Assembly: GCA_964575975.1 (NCBI GenBank)
Contig: CAZNTU010000053.1
Span: 1-30,280 of the forward strand
DNA from: G963674505 sp964575975
GTDB lineage: Bacteria; Desulfobacterota; Desulfobacteria; Desulfobacterales; SKZT01
Reading direction: 5' to 3'
Length of the DNA: 30,280 nt
Shown here: positions 8,247 through 16,128 of the stretch, piece by piece
How the letters are laid out: the number at the start of each line of letters is the position of its first letter
Numbering within the stretch: position 1 is the stretch's first letter
Translations under genes and position numbers: made by a program
The notes under the pieces: generated by a model
Databases searched by the model: none
What the model was told of the DNA's origin: nothing
Seen by the model: the letters and a program-made list of their open reading frames with translations, nothing else

Positions 8247-10205
8247 ATGGAAGAAAAGTCGAAAGAAAAGATAAAAAAGTTTCCCGCGCAAGGTCCCGCC
8301 ATGTGGAGAATCATCGTGTGGCTTCTGGTGGTTTGGTTCGTCGTCTTCTATTTCACTAGACTCTTCGGTCCTACTGCGGAGCCTGTGCATCGCATTTCGT
8401 ATTCCCGTTTCAAGAAAGCCGTGAAAAACGAGAACGTGTCCGAAATCACGGTCAAGGGGGACTCCATCACTGGAAGCTACAAGACTGCGGTGAAGGAATC
8501 CAGGCCGGGCGCGAATATCGCCCAAACCGAAAGCGAGCGGACCGGAAAAAGGAAAAACGCCTCGTCGGACGAAAAAGACCGTTTCGTCGCCTACGAAAGT
8601 TTCCAGACCACCCGTCCCGCCTTCGAGGACACGAACCTCATGTCGCTGTTGGAAAAAAACGGCGTGACCGTGTACGCGGAGTCGGAGGCGACCTCGATCT
8701 TCTGGCAATTGGCGATCGGCTTTCTGCCTTGGATTCTGATCATCGGTTTTTTCGTTTGGACCAGCAAAAAGTTCCAGCAACGGATGGGGGGCCCTGCGGG
8801 AGGGGTTTTCAATTTCGGAAAATCCAAGGCGAAAATGTACACGAAAGAGGCCAGCAATGTCGATTACAACGATATCGCCGGATTGGACAACGCGAAAAAG
8901 GAACTTTGGGAGATCGTCGAGTTTTTGAAGGAACCCTCCCGATTCCAGGCGTTGGGCGCGGAGCTTCCCAAAGGAATCTTGCTGGTGGGGCCGCCGGGCG
9001 TCGGAAAAACGCTTCTGGCAAGGGGAACGGCGGGCGAGGCGGATGTGCCTTTCTTCAGCATAAGCGGAAGCGAGTTCATCGAGATGTTCGTCGGAGTCGG
9101 CGCCTCCCGGGTTCGGGACATGTTCGACAAGGCCAAAAAGGATGCGCCATCCATAATTTTCGTGGACGAGATCGATTCCATCGGCCGTTCGAGGGGAACC
9201 GGCCTCGGCGGGGGCCACGACGAACGCGAGCAGACTTTGAACCAGATCCTGGCCGAAATGGACGGTTTTTCTCCGAGGGAATCGGTGGTGGTCATGGCGG
9301 CCACGAACCGCCCGGACGTTCTGGACCCGGCGCTGATCCGCCCCGGACGGTTCGACCGCCGCATAACCCTGGAAAGGCCTCAAAAGAACGCGCGAGAAAA
9401 GATCCTGAAGATCCACAGCCGAAAAATGCCCTTGGCCGACGATGTCGACCTGATGCGCATCGCGAAAATGACCGTGGGCTTTTCGGGGGCGGACCTGAAA
9501 AACCTGGTGAACGAAGCCGCGCTGCTGGCCGCCCGCAAGGACAAGAAACAAGTGGAATTCGACGATTTTATCCAAGGACGGGACAAGATTCTCATGGGAA
9601 TCGAGAGGGAGGACGTGGTCAGCGACGAAGAAAAAAGGGTCATCGCCTATCACGAGGCCGGCCATTCCATAGTCGCCTTTTTTCTGCCGGGCGCGGATCC
9701 TCTGGAAAAAGTGACGATCATTCCCCGGGGAAGAGCGTTGGGGGCCACCGAGCAAATTCCCGCGGAGGAGCGTCACAATCTCGGACGAGAATATCTGCTG
9801 AACCGGATTGCCATCGTTTTGGGAGGCCGAGCGGCGGAGAAAGTCAAGTTCGGCGACATCACCACGGGCGCCGGCGACGATCTCAAAAAGGCCACCCAGA
9901 TTGCCAGGCGGATGGTTTGCCAGTGGGGAATGAGCCACAATTTAGGGCCCGCGACATTCAGCCAAGGCGACGCGCACCCGTTTCTGGGAAGGGAAATTAC
10001 GCAGCAAAAGGATTTTAGCGAGCATACGGCCCGGATCATAGACGACGAAGTTCGCAAAATTTTGAGCGACATGGAACAAAGAGCGATCGATTTGCTCCAA
10101 AGCAAGGAGGACAAACTGGACGCTCTGGTGACAAGTCTTTTGGAAAGCGAAACCCTATCCAGGGAAGAGATGGAGGATATTCTCGGAACTGCGGGAAAAC
10201 AATAA
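8247..10205 (+). CDS. ftsH: ATP-dependent zinc metalloprotease FtsH
   Basis: A 652-residue membrane-anchored AAA+ protease that extracts and degrades misfolded or short-lived membrane and cytosolic proteins. Two transmembrane segments (about 20-38 and 155-172) flank a periplasmic region of roughly 115 residues. The AAA+ module has Walker A GPPGVGKT (248-255), Walker B IIFVDEID (303-310) and the second region of homology ending RPGRFDRR. The peptidase has HEAGH (469-473) and the downstream acidic zinc ligand in TTGAGDDL. All catalytic residues are present. The start at 8247 follows TGGAG and places the first membrane helix normally; the in-frame extension to 8118 runs through repetitive intergenic DNA. 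The residues just after Walker A read TLLARGTAGEA, a small departure from the usual RAVAGEA. The superoxide reductase gene follows after 56 bases. Confidence 0.96.
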   Translation: MEEKSKEKIKKFPAQGPAMWRIIVWLLVVWFVVFYFTRLFGPTAEPVHRISYSRFKKAVKNENVSEITVKGDSITGSYKTAVKESRPGANIAQTESERTGKRKNASSDEKDRFVAYESFQTTRPAFEDTNLMSLLEKNGVTVYAESEATSIFWQLAIGFLPWILIIGFFVWTSKKFQQRMGGPAGGVFNFGKSKAKMYTKEASNVDYNDIAGLDNAKKELWEIVEFLKEPSRFQALGAELPKGILLVGPPGVGKTLLARGTAGEADVPFFSISGSEFIEMFVGVGASRVRDMFDKAKKDAPSIIFVDEIDSIGRSRGTGLGGGHDEREQTLNQILAEMDGFSPRESVVVMAATNRPDVLDPALIRPGRFDRRITLERPQKNAREKILKIHSRKMPLADDVDLMRIAKMTVGFSGADLKNLVNEAALLAARKDKKQVEFDDFIQGRDKILMGIEREDVVSDEEKRVIAYHEAGHSIVAFFLPGADPLEKVTIIPRGRALGATEQIPAEERHNLGREYLLNRIAIVLGGRAAEKVKFGDITTGAGDDLKKATQIARRMVCQWGMSHNLGPATFSQGDAHPFLGREITQQKDFSEHTARIIDDEVRKILSDMEQRAIDLLQSKEDKLDALVTSLLESETLSREEMEDILGTAGKQ

Positions 10206-10261
10206 AGGCCATTGAAAACAAGAAACAAGACTATGACTCGAAAAGAAAAGGAGGGAATCAT

Positions 10262-10657
10262 ATGCCAAAGTTTGGAGAGCTGTTTCAAACAGCCGATTGG
10301 AAATCCGAAAAGCATGTCCCCGTGATCGAATGCGACGATTCGGTTATGGCGGACGAGACTTTTCAGGTCAAGGTCTCGCTGGGAAAGGAAGTCGCCCATC
10401 CGAATACCACGGAACACCATATCCGGTGGATTCAGCTCCATTTCAAGCCCGAGGGGGACAAATTCTCCTACCAAGTCGCCAATGTCGAGTTCACGGCCCA
10501 TGGAGAATCGGTCGAAGGCGCGGACAAGGGACCGGTCTACACGCATCATTCGGCCGTCGCCTTCATGAAGGTCAAAAAGCCGGGAACGCTTTACGCGACC
10601 TCTTATTGCAACATACATGGCTTGTGGGAAAACACCAAGGAGTTGAAGCTTAAATAA
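10262..10657 (+). CDS. superoxide reductase, neelaredoxin type (desulfoferrodoxin family)
   Basis: A 131-residue class II superoxide reductase, lacking the N-terminal desulforedoxin iron site. It reduces superoxide to hydrogen peroxide in the cytoplasm at a square-pyramidal Fe(His)4Cys centre. The ligands are visible: His18 in EKHVPVIE (with the mechanistically important Glu16 and Lys17), His46 and His52 in HPNTTEHHIRW, and Cys116 and His119 in YCNIHG. Length is normal for the class. GGAGG lies just before the ATG. It follows ftsH by 56 bases and is closed by a strong terminator, so it probably ends an ftsH-containing transcript. Its presence argues for an anaerobe that meets oxygen occasionally. 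The electron donor, normally rubredoxin, is not encoded in this window. Confidence 0.94.
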   Translation: MPKFGELFQTADWKSEKHVPVIECDDSVMADETFQVKVSLGKEVAHPNTTEHHIRWIQLHFKPEGDKFSYQVANVEFTAHGESVEGADKGPVYTHHSAVAFMKVKKPGTLYATSYCNIHGLWENTKELKLK

Positions 10658-10680
10658 ATCACTTTAGAAATCCCCGAAAA

Positions 10681-10720
10681 AAGGCGAAGCGGGCTTTTTT
10701 TCACCCGCTTCGCCTTTTTT
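10681..10720 (+). terminator. rho-independent terminator after superoxide reductase (possibly bidirectional)
   Basis: A 13-bp perfect stem, AAGGCGAAGCGGG (10681-10693) with its complement at 10704-10716, runs into a T-tract. A-rich sequence on the left side gives a T-tract on the other strand, so it may also end the convergent minus-strand transcript whose last gene stops at 10819. Confidence 0.92.
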
Positions 10721-10818
10721 ATTCCGTCAAGCCAAGTTCCGAAGCCATGGAAACCTCGGAGGGCGACCGAAACTTCGGAGCTTGCCGAAGCCTCGGCAGT
10801 CACACCTGCTTCTTTTAT

Positions 10819-11097
10819 TTACACAGCCTCTTGCCACTGGTCGATCAAATAGTCGAACAACATGTTTTCGACCATAGCCAAGCCTTCGCTGTCCACGACC
10901 TTGATAGTTTCGTCCTTGTATTCGAAATCTTCGCAATATGCGAGCATTTCGGGATTTTGCGAAACGATTTCCTCCCAGATCGCCTCGGGTTCGTCCGAAT
11001 CGCTAAGCGCTGCAATCATGTCCATGAGAGCGACCTTGCCATCCGGTGTGAACCTGACCTTGTCGTCGTCTAAAGTCAGTGTTAAGCTTTTTATCAT
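10819..11097 (-). CDS. small acidic protein, unknown function
   Basis: A 92-residue acidic protein starting MIKSLTLTLDDDKVRFTPDGK and containing ALSDSDEPEAIWEEI. The start at 11097 was chosen because AAGGAGAG sits 8 bases upstream; a longer in-frame version from 11163 adds a very basic 22-residue N-terminus without a good ribosome site. No membrane segment, signal peptide or metal motif is visible, and there is a single cysteine. It lies 135 bases downstream of the aconitase gene on the same strand and may share its transcript. The family was not recognised; the composition suggests a soluble partner or adaptor protein, but nothing in the sequence identifies a role. Confidence 0.75.
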   Translation of the reverse strand: MIKSLTLTLDDDKVRFTPDGKVALMDMIAALSDSDEPEAIWEEIVSQNPEMLAYCEDFEYKDETIKVVDSEGLAMVENMLFDYLIDQWQEAV

Positions 11098-11232
11098 TTC
11101 GGCGACTCTCCTTTCTTGTTTACGTTCGGTTCGATCCCGTCTTTTATTTTTCATATATTTCAAATTCCGGTTTGTCCGTAAATAGTCCCAATTCCTTATA
11201 TGACTTAAATTCGGGGTGTATGTCCGGGCCGG

Positions 11233-13179
11233 TCAACTCTCTTTTCTTTTTTCGCGTATGAAATTGATCAGTCCGCCCGATAATACCATATTTTTTTGAC
11301 GCTCCGTGAGTATCGCCTCCACGGGATAGGTTTCGTCGCTTTTGGTTTTGTTCTTTAATTTTATTTCGCCGCCTTTTACCAGTGCCTCCTTCAAATTCGA
11401 AAACGACAGGTCGTCGTTTTCGTCGATGCGGTCGTAGTCGTTCGGATTGGAAAAGGCGAGCGGGGCGATGCCGAAATTCACCAGGTTTTGGAGGTGAATC
11501 CTCGCGTAGCTTTTGGCGATCACCGCTCTCAGTCCCAGGTATCTGGGAGCGATCGCGGCGTGCTCCCTGCTGGACCCCTGCCCGTAATTGTCTCCGCCCA
11601 CGACGAAAAAACCGTTTTTTTTATGCCGCAGAGCCCTCTCGTAGAACGTCTCGTCTACCTGGTTGAACACGAACTTGCTGATTTCCGGGATGTTGCTTCT
11701 GGACGGAAGCACCCTGGCTCCTGCGGGCATGATTTCGTCCGTCGAAATGTTGTCTCCCGTTTTCAACAAAACCGGACCTTCCAACTTGTCCGGCAAGGGT
11801 TCGAAGTCCGGGAGAGGCTTGATGTTCGGCCCGATTTCCAGTTCCACCGCCCCTTTTTCTTCCGAGGGGGGAACCAGCATTTCCGTGTTGATCCGCAATT
11901 TTCCGGGCTCCTTGTATTTCGGATATTCCATGCCCATATCCCTCGGGTCCGTGATATGTCCGGTCAGGGCAGACGCCGCCGCCGTTTCGGGACTGCAAAG
12001 ATAGACTTGGTCTTCCTTGGTTCCCGAACGGCCCGGAAAATTTCTGGGAACGGTTCTCAAGCTGATTTTACCGGACGCGGGCGCCTGTCCCATTCCTATG
12101 CACCCGTTGCAGCCCGCTTGGTGGATTCTCGCCCCCGCGTGGACAAGCTTCTCCAACGCCCCCATGGCGATGAGATTTTCCAGGATCTGTCTGGAAGTGG
12201 GATTGACGTCGAGGGACACGCGGTCCACGACCTGTTTGCCGTCCACGATCATGGCGGCTATCGCGAAATCCCGAAGTCCCGGGTTCGCCGAGGACCCTAT
12301 ATAGCTTTGATAGATTTCCCGCCCGGCGACCTCCTTTACGGAGACTACGTTCCCCGGGCTGCTGGGCTTGGCGATCAGGGGTTCCAGCTTCGAGAGATCG
12401 ATGCTGTCGTGCTCGTCGTATTCCGCGCCCGCGTCCGCGACGATCTTTTTCCAATCCTTCTCCCTTCTTTGGGCTTTCAAGAACCTTTTGACCTCCTTGT
12501 CGGAAGGAAACACGGTTGTCGTGGCGCCCAGTTCCGTGCCCATGTTGGCGATGACATGGCGGTCCATGGCGGACAGGCATTCCAACCCCGGTCCGAAGTA
12601 CTCGATTACCTTTCCCACTCCTCCTTTGACGTCGTGCCGGCGGAGCATCTCCAGGATGACGTCCTTGGCGCTGACCCAGTCGGGCAGTTCGCCCGCGAGT
12701 TCCACGCCCATCACTTTGGGCATTTCGAAATAATAAGGTTCTCCGGCCATGGCGAGGGCCACCGCCAGCCCTCCGGCGCCCATGGCGAACATTCCCAGCG
12801 AGCCCGCCGACGGCGTGTGGCTGTCGGAGCCCAGCAAGGTCTTCCCCGGAATTCCGAATCTCTCCATATGCACGGGATGGCTCACGCCGTTGCCGGGCCT
12901 GCTGTACCACATGCCGAATTTTTTGCACGCGCTCCTTAGGAACAAATGATCGTCCGGGTTTCGATAGTCCTGTTGAATCAGATTGTGGTCGACGTACTGC
13001 GCCGAAAGCTCCGTTTTCACCCGCCCAACGCCCATGGCTTCGAACTCGAGCATGACCATCGTACCCGTCGCGTCCTGCGTGAGCGTCTGGTCGATCGCAA
13101 GCCCTATCTCCTCCCCGGGCTTCATTTGACCTTCGCGCAAATGCGATTCGATCAGTTTGCGCGTTACGTTTTTTTTCAT
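11233..13179 (-). CDS. aconitate hydratase, Aquifex-type
   Basis: A 648-residue aconitase that interconverts citrate and isocitrate in the TCA cycle. Size, the single-chain arrangement and sequence resemble the compact 'Aquifex-type' aconitases, which are shorter than AcnA (about 890 residues) but keep the swivel domain at the C-terminus (from about residue 480, with GDNISTDEIMPAGARVLP and SSREHAA). Substrate and cluster motifs include LGSDSHTPSAGSLGM and GCNGCIGMGQAP (Cys357, Cys360). The segment that normally supplies the third cluster cysteine (GSCTN in classical enzymes) reads GSSANPG here, so that ligand appears to be serine. AAGGGG precedes the ATG at 13179. It may share a transcript with the small acidic protein downstream. 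Class I fumarase, another TCA enzyme, is encoded 6.7 kb away. Confidence 0.92.
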   Translation of the reverse strand: MKKNVTRKLIESHLREGQMKPGEEIGLAIDQTLTQDATGTMVMLEFEAMGVGRVKTELSAQYVDHNLIQQDYRNPDDHLFLRSACKKFGMWYSRPGNGVSHPVHMERFGIPGKTLLGSDSHTPSAGSLGMFAMGAGGLAVALAMAGEPYYFEMPKVMGVELAGELPDWVSAKDVILEMLRRHDVKGGVGKVIEYFGPGLECLSAMDRHVIANMGTELGATTTVFPSDKEVKRFLKAQRREKDWKKIVADAGAEYDEHDSIDLSKLEPLIAKPSSPGNVVSVKEVAGREIYQSYIGSSANPGLRDFAIAAMIVDGKQVVDRVSLDVNPTSRQILENLIAMGALEKLVHAGARIHQAGCNGCIGMGQAPASGKISLRTVPRNFPGRSGTKEDQVYLCSPETAAASALTGHITDPRDMGMEYPKYKEPGKLRINTEMLVPPSEEKGAVELEIGPNIKPLPDFEPLPDKLEGPVLLKTGDNISTDEIMPAGARVLPSRSNIPEISKFVFNQVDETFYERALRHKKNGFFVVGGDNYGQGSSREHAAIAPRYLGLRAVIAKSYARIHLQNLVNFGIAPLAFSNPNDYDRIDENDDLSFSNLKEALVKGGEIKLKNKTKSDETYPVEAILTERQKNMVLSGGLINFIREKRKES

Positions 13180-13425
13180 GGCATCAATCCCCTTATTTAA
13201 AAATATTGCGTGAGACGAAGCTATTTTCAGATTGTTCGGTCGATTGTTGAAACGAGCTAATCTGGACCGGCTTTTTCCATGCCGATATTATTCAAACGGG
13301 AAATAAAAAAGAATAGGGTTGATCCCTTATTTGCCGATAAAATTCAGGGTATGTATTCCTTGGTCGATAATAACTGGAAGAGGTAAAACACTATAGGTAT
13401 TGGAATCGTATTCGACTGCGATCGG

Positions 13426-14640
13426 TCAATAAATCCAAGAAACCGAGACCCGCGTTCCCCCGTCCGGCGGAGATTCTATCGAAAACAGCCCTCCGGACAG
13501 TTCGGCGCGCTCCTTCATGCCAATGATTCCCCATCCCTTTTCGGGATGGTCGGGCGACAACGCCCTTTCTATGTCGAACCCCGAACCGTCGTCCTCCAGA
13601 CGAAAGGTCAGGGTGTCGCATTCCTTTTTAATAGTCAATTTCACATGGTCCGCGTTGCTGTGCCTTGCCACGTTGTTCAGCGACTCCTGGAGCAAGCGAT
13701 ATATTATCAATTTGAGAGCGTCGGGAATTTCGCTCTCCTTGACGGCGATATCCTTGACGATGGAAATGTCGGGATATTGTTTGGCGAATTGGCCGCAATG
13801 CCAGTCGATGGTCGCCAGAACACCCAAGTCGTCGATGCAGGGAGGCCTCAAATCGTTGATCAATCTTCTGACGTCCCGAATGCTTCGGTCGGCCAATTCC
13901 ACGGCTGGCTGCAATATTGCCGTCAACGTTCCCGCATCGTCCTTCAAAAGGTCCGACTGGTGGCCCAAATAGAACTTTATTCCGGTCAGATTCTGGGCGA
14001 CCGTGTCGTGAAGCTCCCTGGCGATTCTCTTTCTCTCGTTTTCATGGGCCTGCAAGAGTTGGTTGGAAAGAAACCGCAGGATTTCCTCGGACTTCTTCAG
14101 CCGGGACTCCATGTGTTTGCGCTCCGTGATTTCGACCGCGCTTCCAAGAATCGCAGGCTTGCCGTCGTACTCGAACAGAACGTTTCTTCGGACGGTCCAA
14201 ATGACTTTCCCGTCCTTTTTCAAGCCGCGCACTTCGTATTCCGACGGGGCTTCCTTTTTGCTCAGGCGCATTTCCCTGAACGTTTCGACGGTTTTTCTAT
14301 CCCGCGGGGGGACAAGCTTCAGGGAATCCTGGCCGATCAACTCGTCGCGCCGATATCCGAACATTTCGGCGAAACGTTCGTTGCAAAACGCTATCTTGCC
14401 GTCCTGAATGATATACATCCCGGTCAGCGAATTTTCCACCATGAGCATGTAAGGCCATGGCCGAAAACCGGCGTCGCCAACTGAATCGTCCGCATCCCGT
14501 CTCGTTTCCGATATTGTTTCGCGCAGCTTCGCCTTCTCCGCAAGCTTTTCGGACTCCGGGCGAAAACTTTCCGAGGATGCCGAAATTTTGGTTTGTTTTT
14601 CGGACGACAAGTCCGCCCCCTCCCTGCAATGCTCTCCCAT
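13426..14640 (-). CDS. soluble PAS-domain sensor histidine kinase (HisKA_3, NarX/DegS-like)
   Basis: A histidine kinase of up to 404 residues with no membrane segments. A charged N-terminal helix (1-55) leads to a PAS domain (about 62-175, with AFCNERFAEMFGYRRDELIG and the PAC end GSAVEITERK). Next come the HisKA_3 dimerisation domain with phospho-acceptor His211 in IARELHDTVAQNLTG, and the ATPase domain with NNVARHSNAD, EDDGSGFD and GWGIIGMKERAE. The start is uncertain: ATG at 14640 has no ribosome site, whereas TTG at 14610 has a strong GGGAGGGGG a few bases upstream and would give 394 residues. The class pairs with NarL-type regulators; the only one here is at 6603-7265. The PAS ligand (redox, oxygen or a small molecule) cannot be told; no heme or flavin motif is obvious. 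Confidence 0.92.
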   Translation of the reverse strand: MGEHCREGADLSSEKQTKISASSESFRPESEKLAEKAKLRETISETRRDADDSVGDAGFRPWPYMLMVENSLTGMYIIQDGKIAFCNERFAEMFGYRRDELIGQDSLKLVPPRDRKTVETFREMRLSKKEAPSEYEVRGLKKDGKVIWTVRRNVLFEYDGKPAILGSAVEITERKHMESRLKKSEEILRFLSNQLLQAHENERKRIARELHDTVAQNLTGIKFYLGHQSDLLKDDAGTLTAILQPAVELADRSIRDVRRLINDLRPPCIDDLGVLATIDWHCGQFAKQYPDISIVKDIAVKESEIPDALKLIIYRLLQESLNNVARHSNADHVKLTIKKECDTLTFRLEDDGSGFDIERALSPDHPEKGWGIIGMKERAELSGGLFSIESPPDGGTRVSVSWIY

Positions 14641-15565
14641 CCAATTAAGAAGCGAGGTATTTTAGCACAACGAGTTCCATAAGAAAACATCTTTTTTTCT
14701 TTTTCGACCACCCGAGCTACCCGAGAATACCGTCGAACAGATCGGTGCTTGCTTCTTCGAAAACTCCGGAGCAGGCCCGAAAACAGTGCGGAACACGGTT
14801 CGGATTTTCGGTTTTGCGCTTTTTCGTCCCATGGCAGGGTCGTTCCGAGACCCTAACCGACGAGAAGTTTGGCTTGCTCATCGCGGATCTGGGGCAAGCC
14901 GAAAAGGCAACCGGAGCTTCCGGCCCTGGTCCGATACCGCGAAATATCCCGCCCTTCCGAAGCCAAGGCATCCCGGACCAGGATGATCTGGTTGCCTTCG
15001 ATACCAGCAATTCCCATTACGCCTTTTCCCATAAGTCCGCCACAAGCCGTTTTCTTTTTGTTTCCAACCCTTTGGGCGCACTTGTTTCGCGATGGTCTTC
15101 TCGGGTGACCACCCGACGAGGATCTCCTCCAGGAAGGCCGACCAGGGGTGACAGGCAGAATGGGATTTATGGTCTCGGCTCGTTCCATATTTTGACTAAA
15201 CAAGTCCTTCGCCCACCTTGTTTCGTACGGCGAAAAAAAATTGAAGTTCGACTTTGCAACCCGTCTTGACAGAATATTTTTCATGATTAGTTTTTTGGCC
15301 GAAAAAAGGTCCTAACACTCTGAAATAACAAGATTTAATACGATTGTAGCATTGCCGGGGCGCAATGGATCGACAAGTGCTAAACTTATGAAGTCTATAA
15401 GGCGAGCGTAGAAAAACAGCTTGAAAAATCGGCCGATTTTACTGACATAAAGCCATTAACTATTTTCAAGGGACAACTCATCGATGCGTCGAGGATCGAT
15501 CGGAACCCTCGAAAATCCGTCAGGACGTCAATCGTCCAACCATCTATAATTAAGGAGGCTTAATT
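14641..15565. other. 0.9-kb stretch without a convincing gene, rich in inverted repeats
   Basis: Open frames up to 174 codons (plus strand, 14745-15269) and 143 codons (minus strand, 14853-15284) occur, but neither has a ribosome site, recognisable motif or codon pattern like the neighbours. A decayed minus-strand gene is conceivable. Inverted repeats visible by eye are AGGGTC/GACCCT (14836-14854), TCGGGTG/CACCCGA (15101-15116), CATTGC/GCAATG (15350-15367) and a perfect 16-bp palindrome (15425-15440). The right-hand end must carry the control region of the Hsp20 operon. A lone TTGACA at 15266-15271 has no good -10 partner. Confidence 0.5.
15420..15440 (+). promoter_or_regulatory. 16-bp palindrome overlapping a CTTGAAA element upstream of the Hsp20 operon
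   Basis: AAAATCGGCCGATTTT (15425-15440) is a perfect palindrome. It overlaps CTTGAAA (15420-15426), which equals the -35 consensus of sigma32 heat-shock promoters, but no CCCCAT-type -10 follows at the right distance. It could be an operator for a heat-shock repressor. It is not a CIRCE element. Confidence 0.35.
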
Positions 15566-15569
15566 ATGG
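15544..15569 (+). promoter_or_regulatory. start-codon-sequestering hairpin of hsp20-1 (candidate RNA thermometer)
   Basis: CTATAATTAAG (15544-15554) can pair with CTTAATTATGG (15559-15569) around a GAGG loop: 11 consecutive pairs, eight of them A-U, two G-C and one G-U. The stem contains the whole AUG (15566-15568) and the AAG of the AAGGAGG ribosome site. Such a weak, A-U-rich stem over the initiation region is what RNA thermometers of small heat-shock genes look like. It does not match the ROSE or fourU consensus. Confidence 0.55.
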
Positions 15570-16042
15570 CGATTATCAGGTTAAGACAACCGGCGTACCC
15601 GGGAAGATTATCCGGGCAGGGTCGTGGCGGAACGGACTACAATATTTTCCAGAACGAGATGAACCGTCTTTTGGAGAGGTTTTTCGGGGAAGACTATGCT
15701 GCTTCGTCGGCGGGCGTGTTTCCTGCGGTAAACGTCTACCAGGACAACGACAACATTTATCTTACGGCGGAACTTCCCGGAATGGAGGCCTCGGACATCA
15801 AGCTCGACGTCGAGGCGGACGGCGTTATGATTTCGGGCGAACGAAAGATCGAAAAAGAGGGCGAGAACATCTGTTATCATCGAAGGGAGAGGGAAGGCGG
15901 CTCCTTCTCCAGGAAGCTTACTTTCAAAAACAAATTCGATGCGGACAAGGTGACCGCCAGTCTGAAAGACGGAATTCTCAAGATAACGATGCCCAAGGCC
16001 AAGGAGAGCAAGCCGAAGAAAATCGAGGTCAAAACCGTCTAA
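15566..16042 (+). CDS. small heat shock protein Hsp20 (type A, copy 1)
   Basis: A 158-residue alpha-crystallin-type chaperone that holds unfolding proteins in an ATP-independent way. After a short N-terminal arm (1-45) the alpha-crystallin domain runs from about 46 to 145 with VFPAVNVYQDNDNIYLTAEL, LPGMEASDIKL, the signature YHRREREGGSFSR and the A-x-x-x-G-I-L motif ASLKDGILKI. The basic C-terminus ESKPKKIEVKTV carries an I-x-V motif used for oligomer contacts. It has a very strong ribosome site, AAGGAGG, partly enclosed in the hairpin described at 15544-15569. It is the first gene of a four-gene Hsp20 run and most similar to the third. Confidence 0.95.
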   Translation: MAIIRLRQPAYPGRLSGQGRGGTDYNIFQNEMNRLLERFFGEDYAASSAGVFPAVNVYQDNDNIYLTAELPGMEASDIKLDVEADGVMISGERKIEKEGENICYHRREREGGSFSRKLTFKNKFDADKVTASLKDGILKITMPKAKESKPKKIEVKTV

Positions 16043-16113
16043 GCGATTGGAAAAAGCCGGGTCGAATTCTTTCGGATCCATACTTCCGGACGTTTTTAAA
16101 AGGCGAAACATTG

Positions 16114-16128
16114 TAAGGAGGAACCTTA
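16114..16128 (+). promoter_or_regulatory. hairpin over the ribosome site of hsp20-2
   Basis: TAAGG (16114-16118) pairs with CCTTA (16124-16128) around the loop AGGAA; up to three G-U pairs can extend it outward through the rest of the AUG. As at the first Hsp20 gene, the stem takes up half of the TAAGGAGG ribosome site and the A of the start codon. It is shorter and may simply reflect a spacer complementary to the ribosome site. Confidence 0.35.

Noticed and set aside
8244..9938. Long minus-strand open frame (564 codons) opposite ftsH
   Set aside because: The opposite strand encodes FtsH with all catalytic motifs; the antisense frame is a by-product of its codon bias.
14745..15284. Open frames of 174 (plus) and 143 (minus) codons
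   Set aside because: They overlap on opposite strands, lack ribosome sites and show no recognisable protein motif; described only as part of the intergenic stretch.
15311..15325. CTAACACTC upstream of the Hsp20 genes as half of a CIRCE element
   Set aside because: CIRCE needs TTAGCACTC and an inverted GAGTGCTAA nine bases later; the second half is missing and the first has mismatches.
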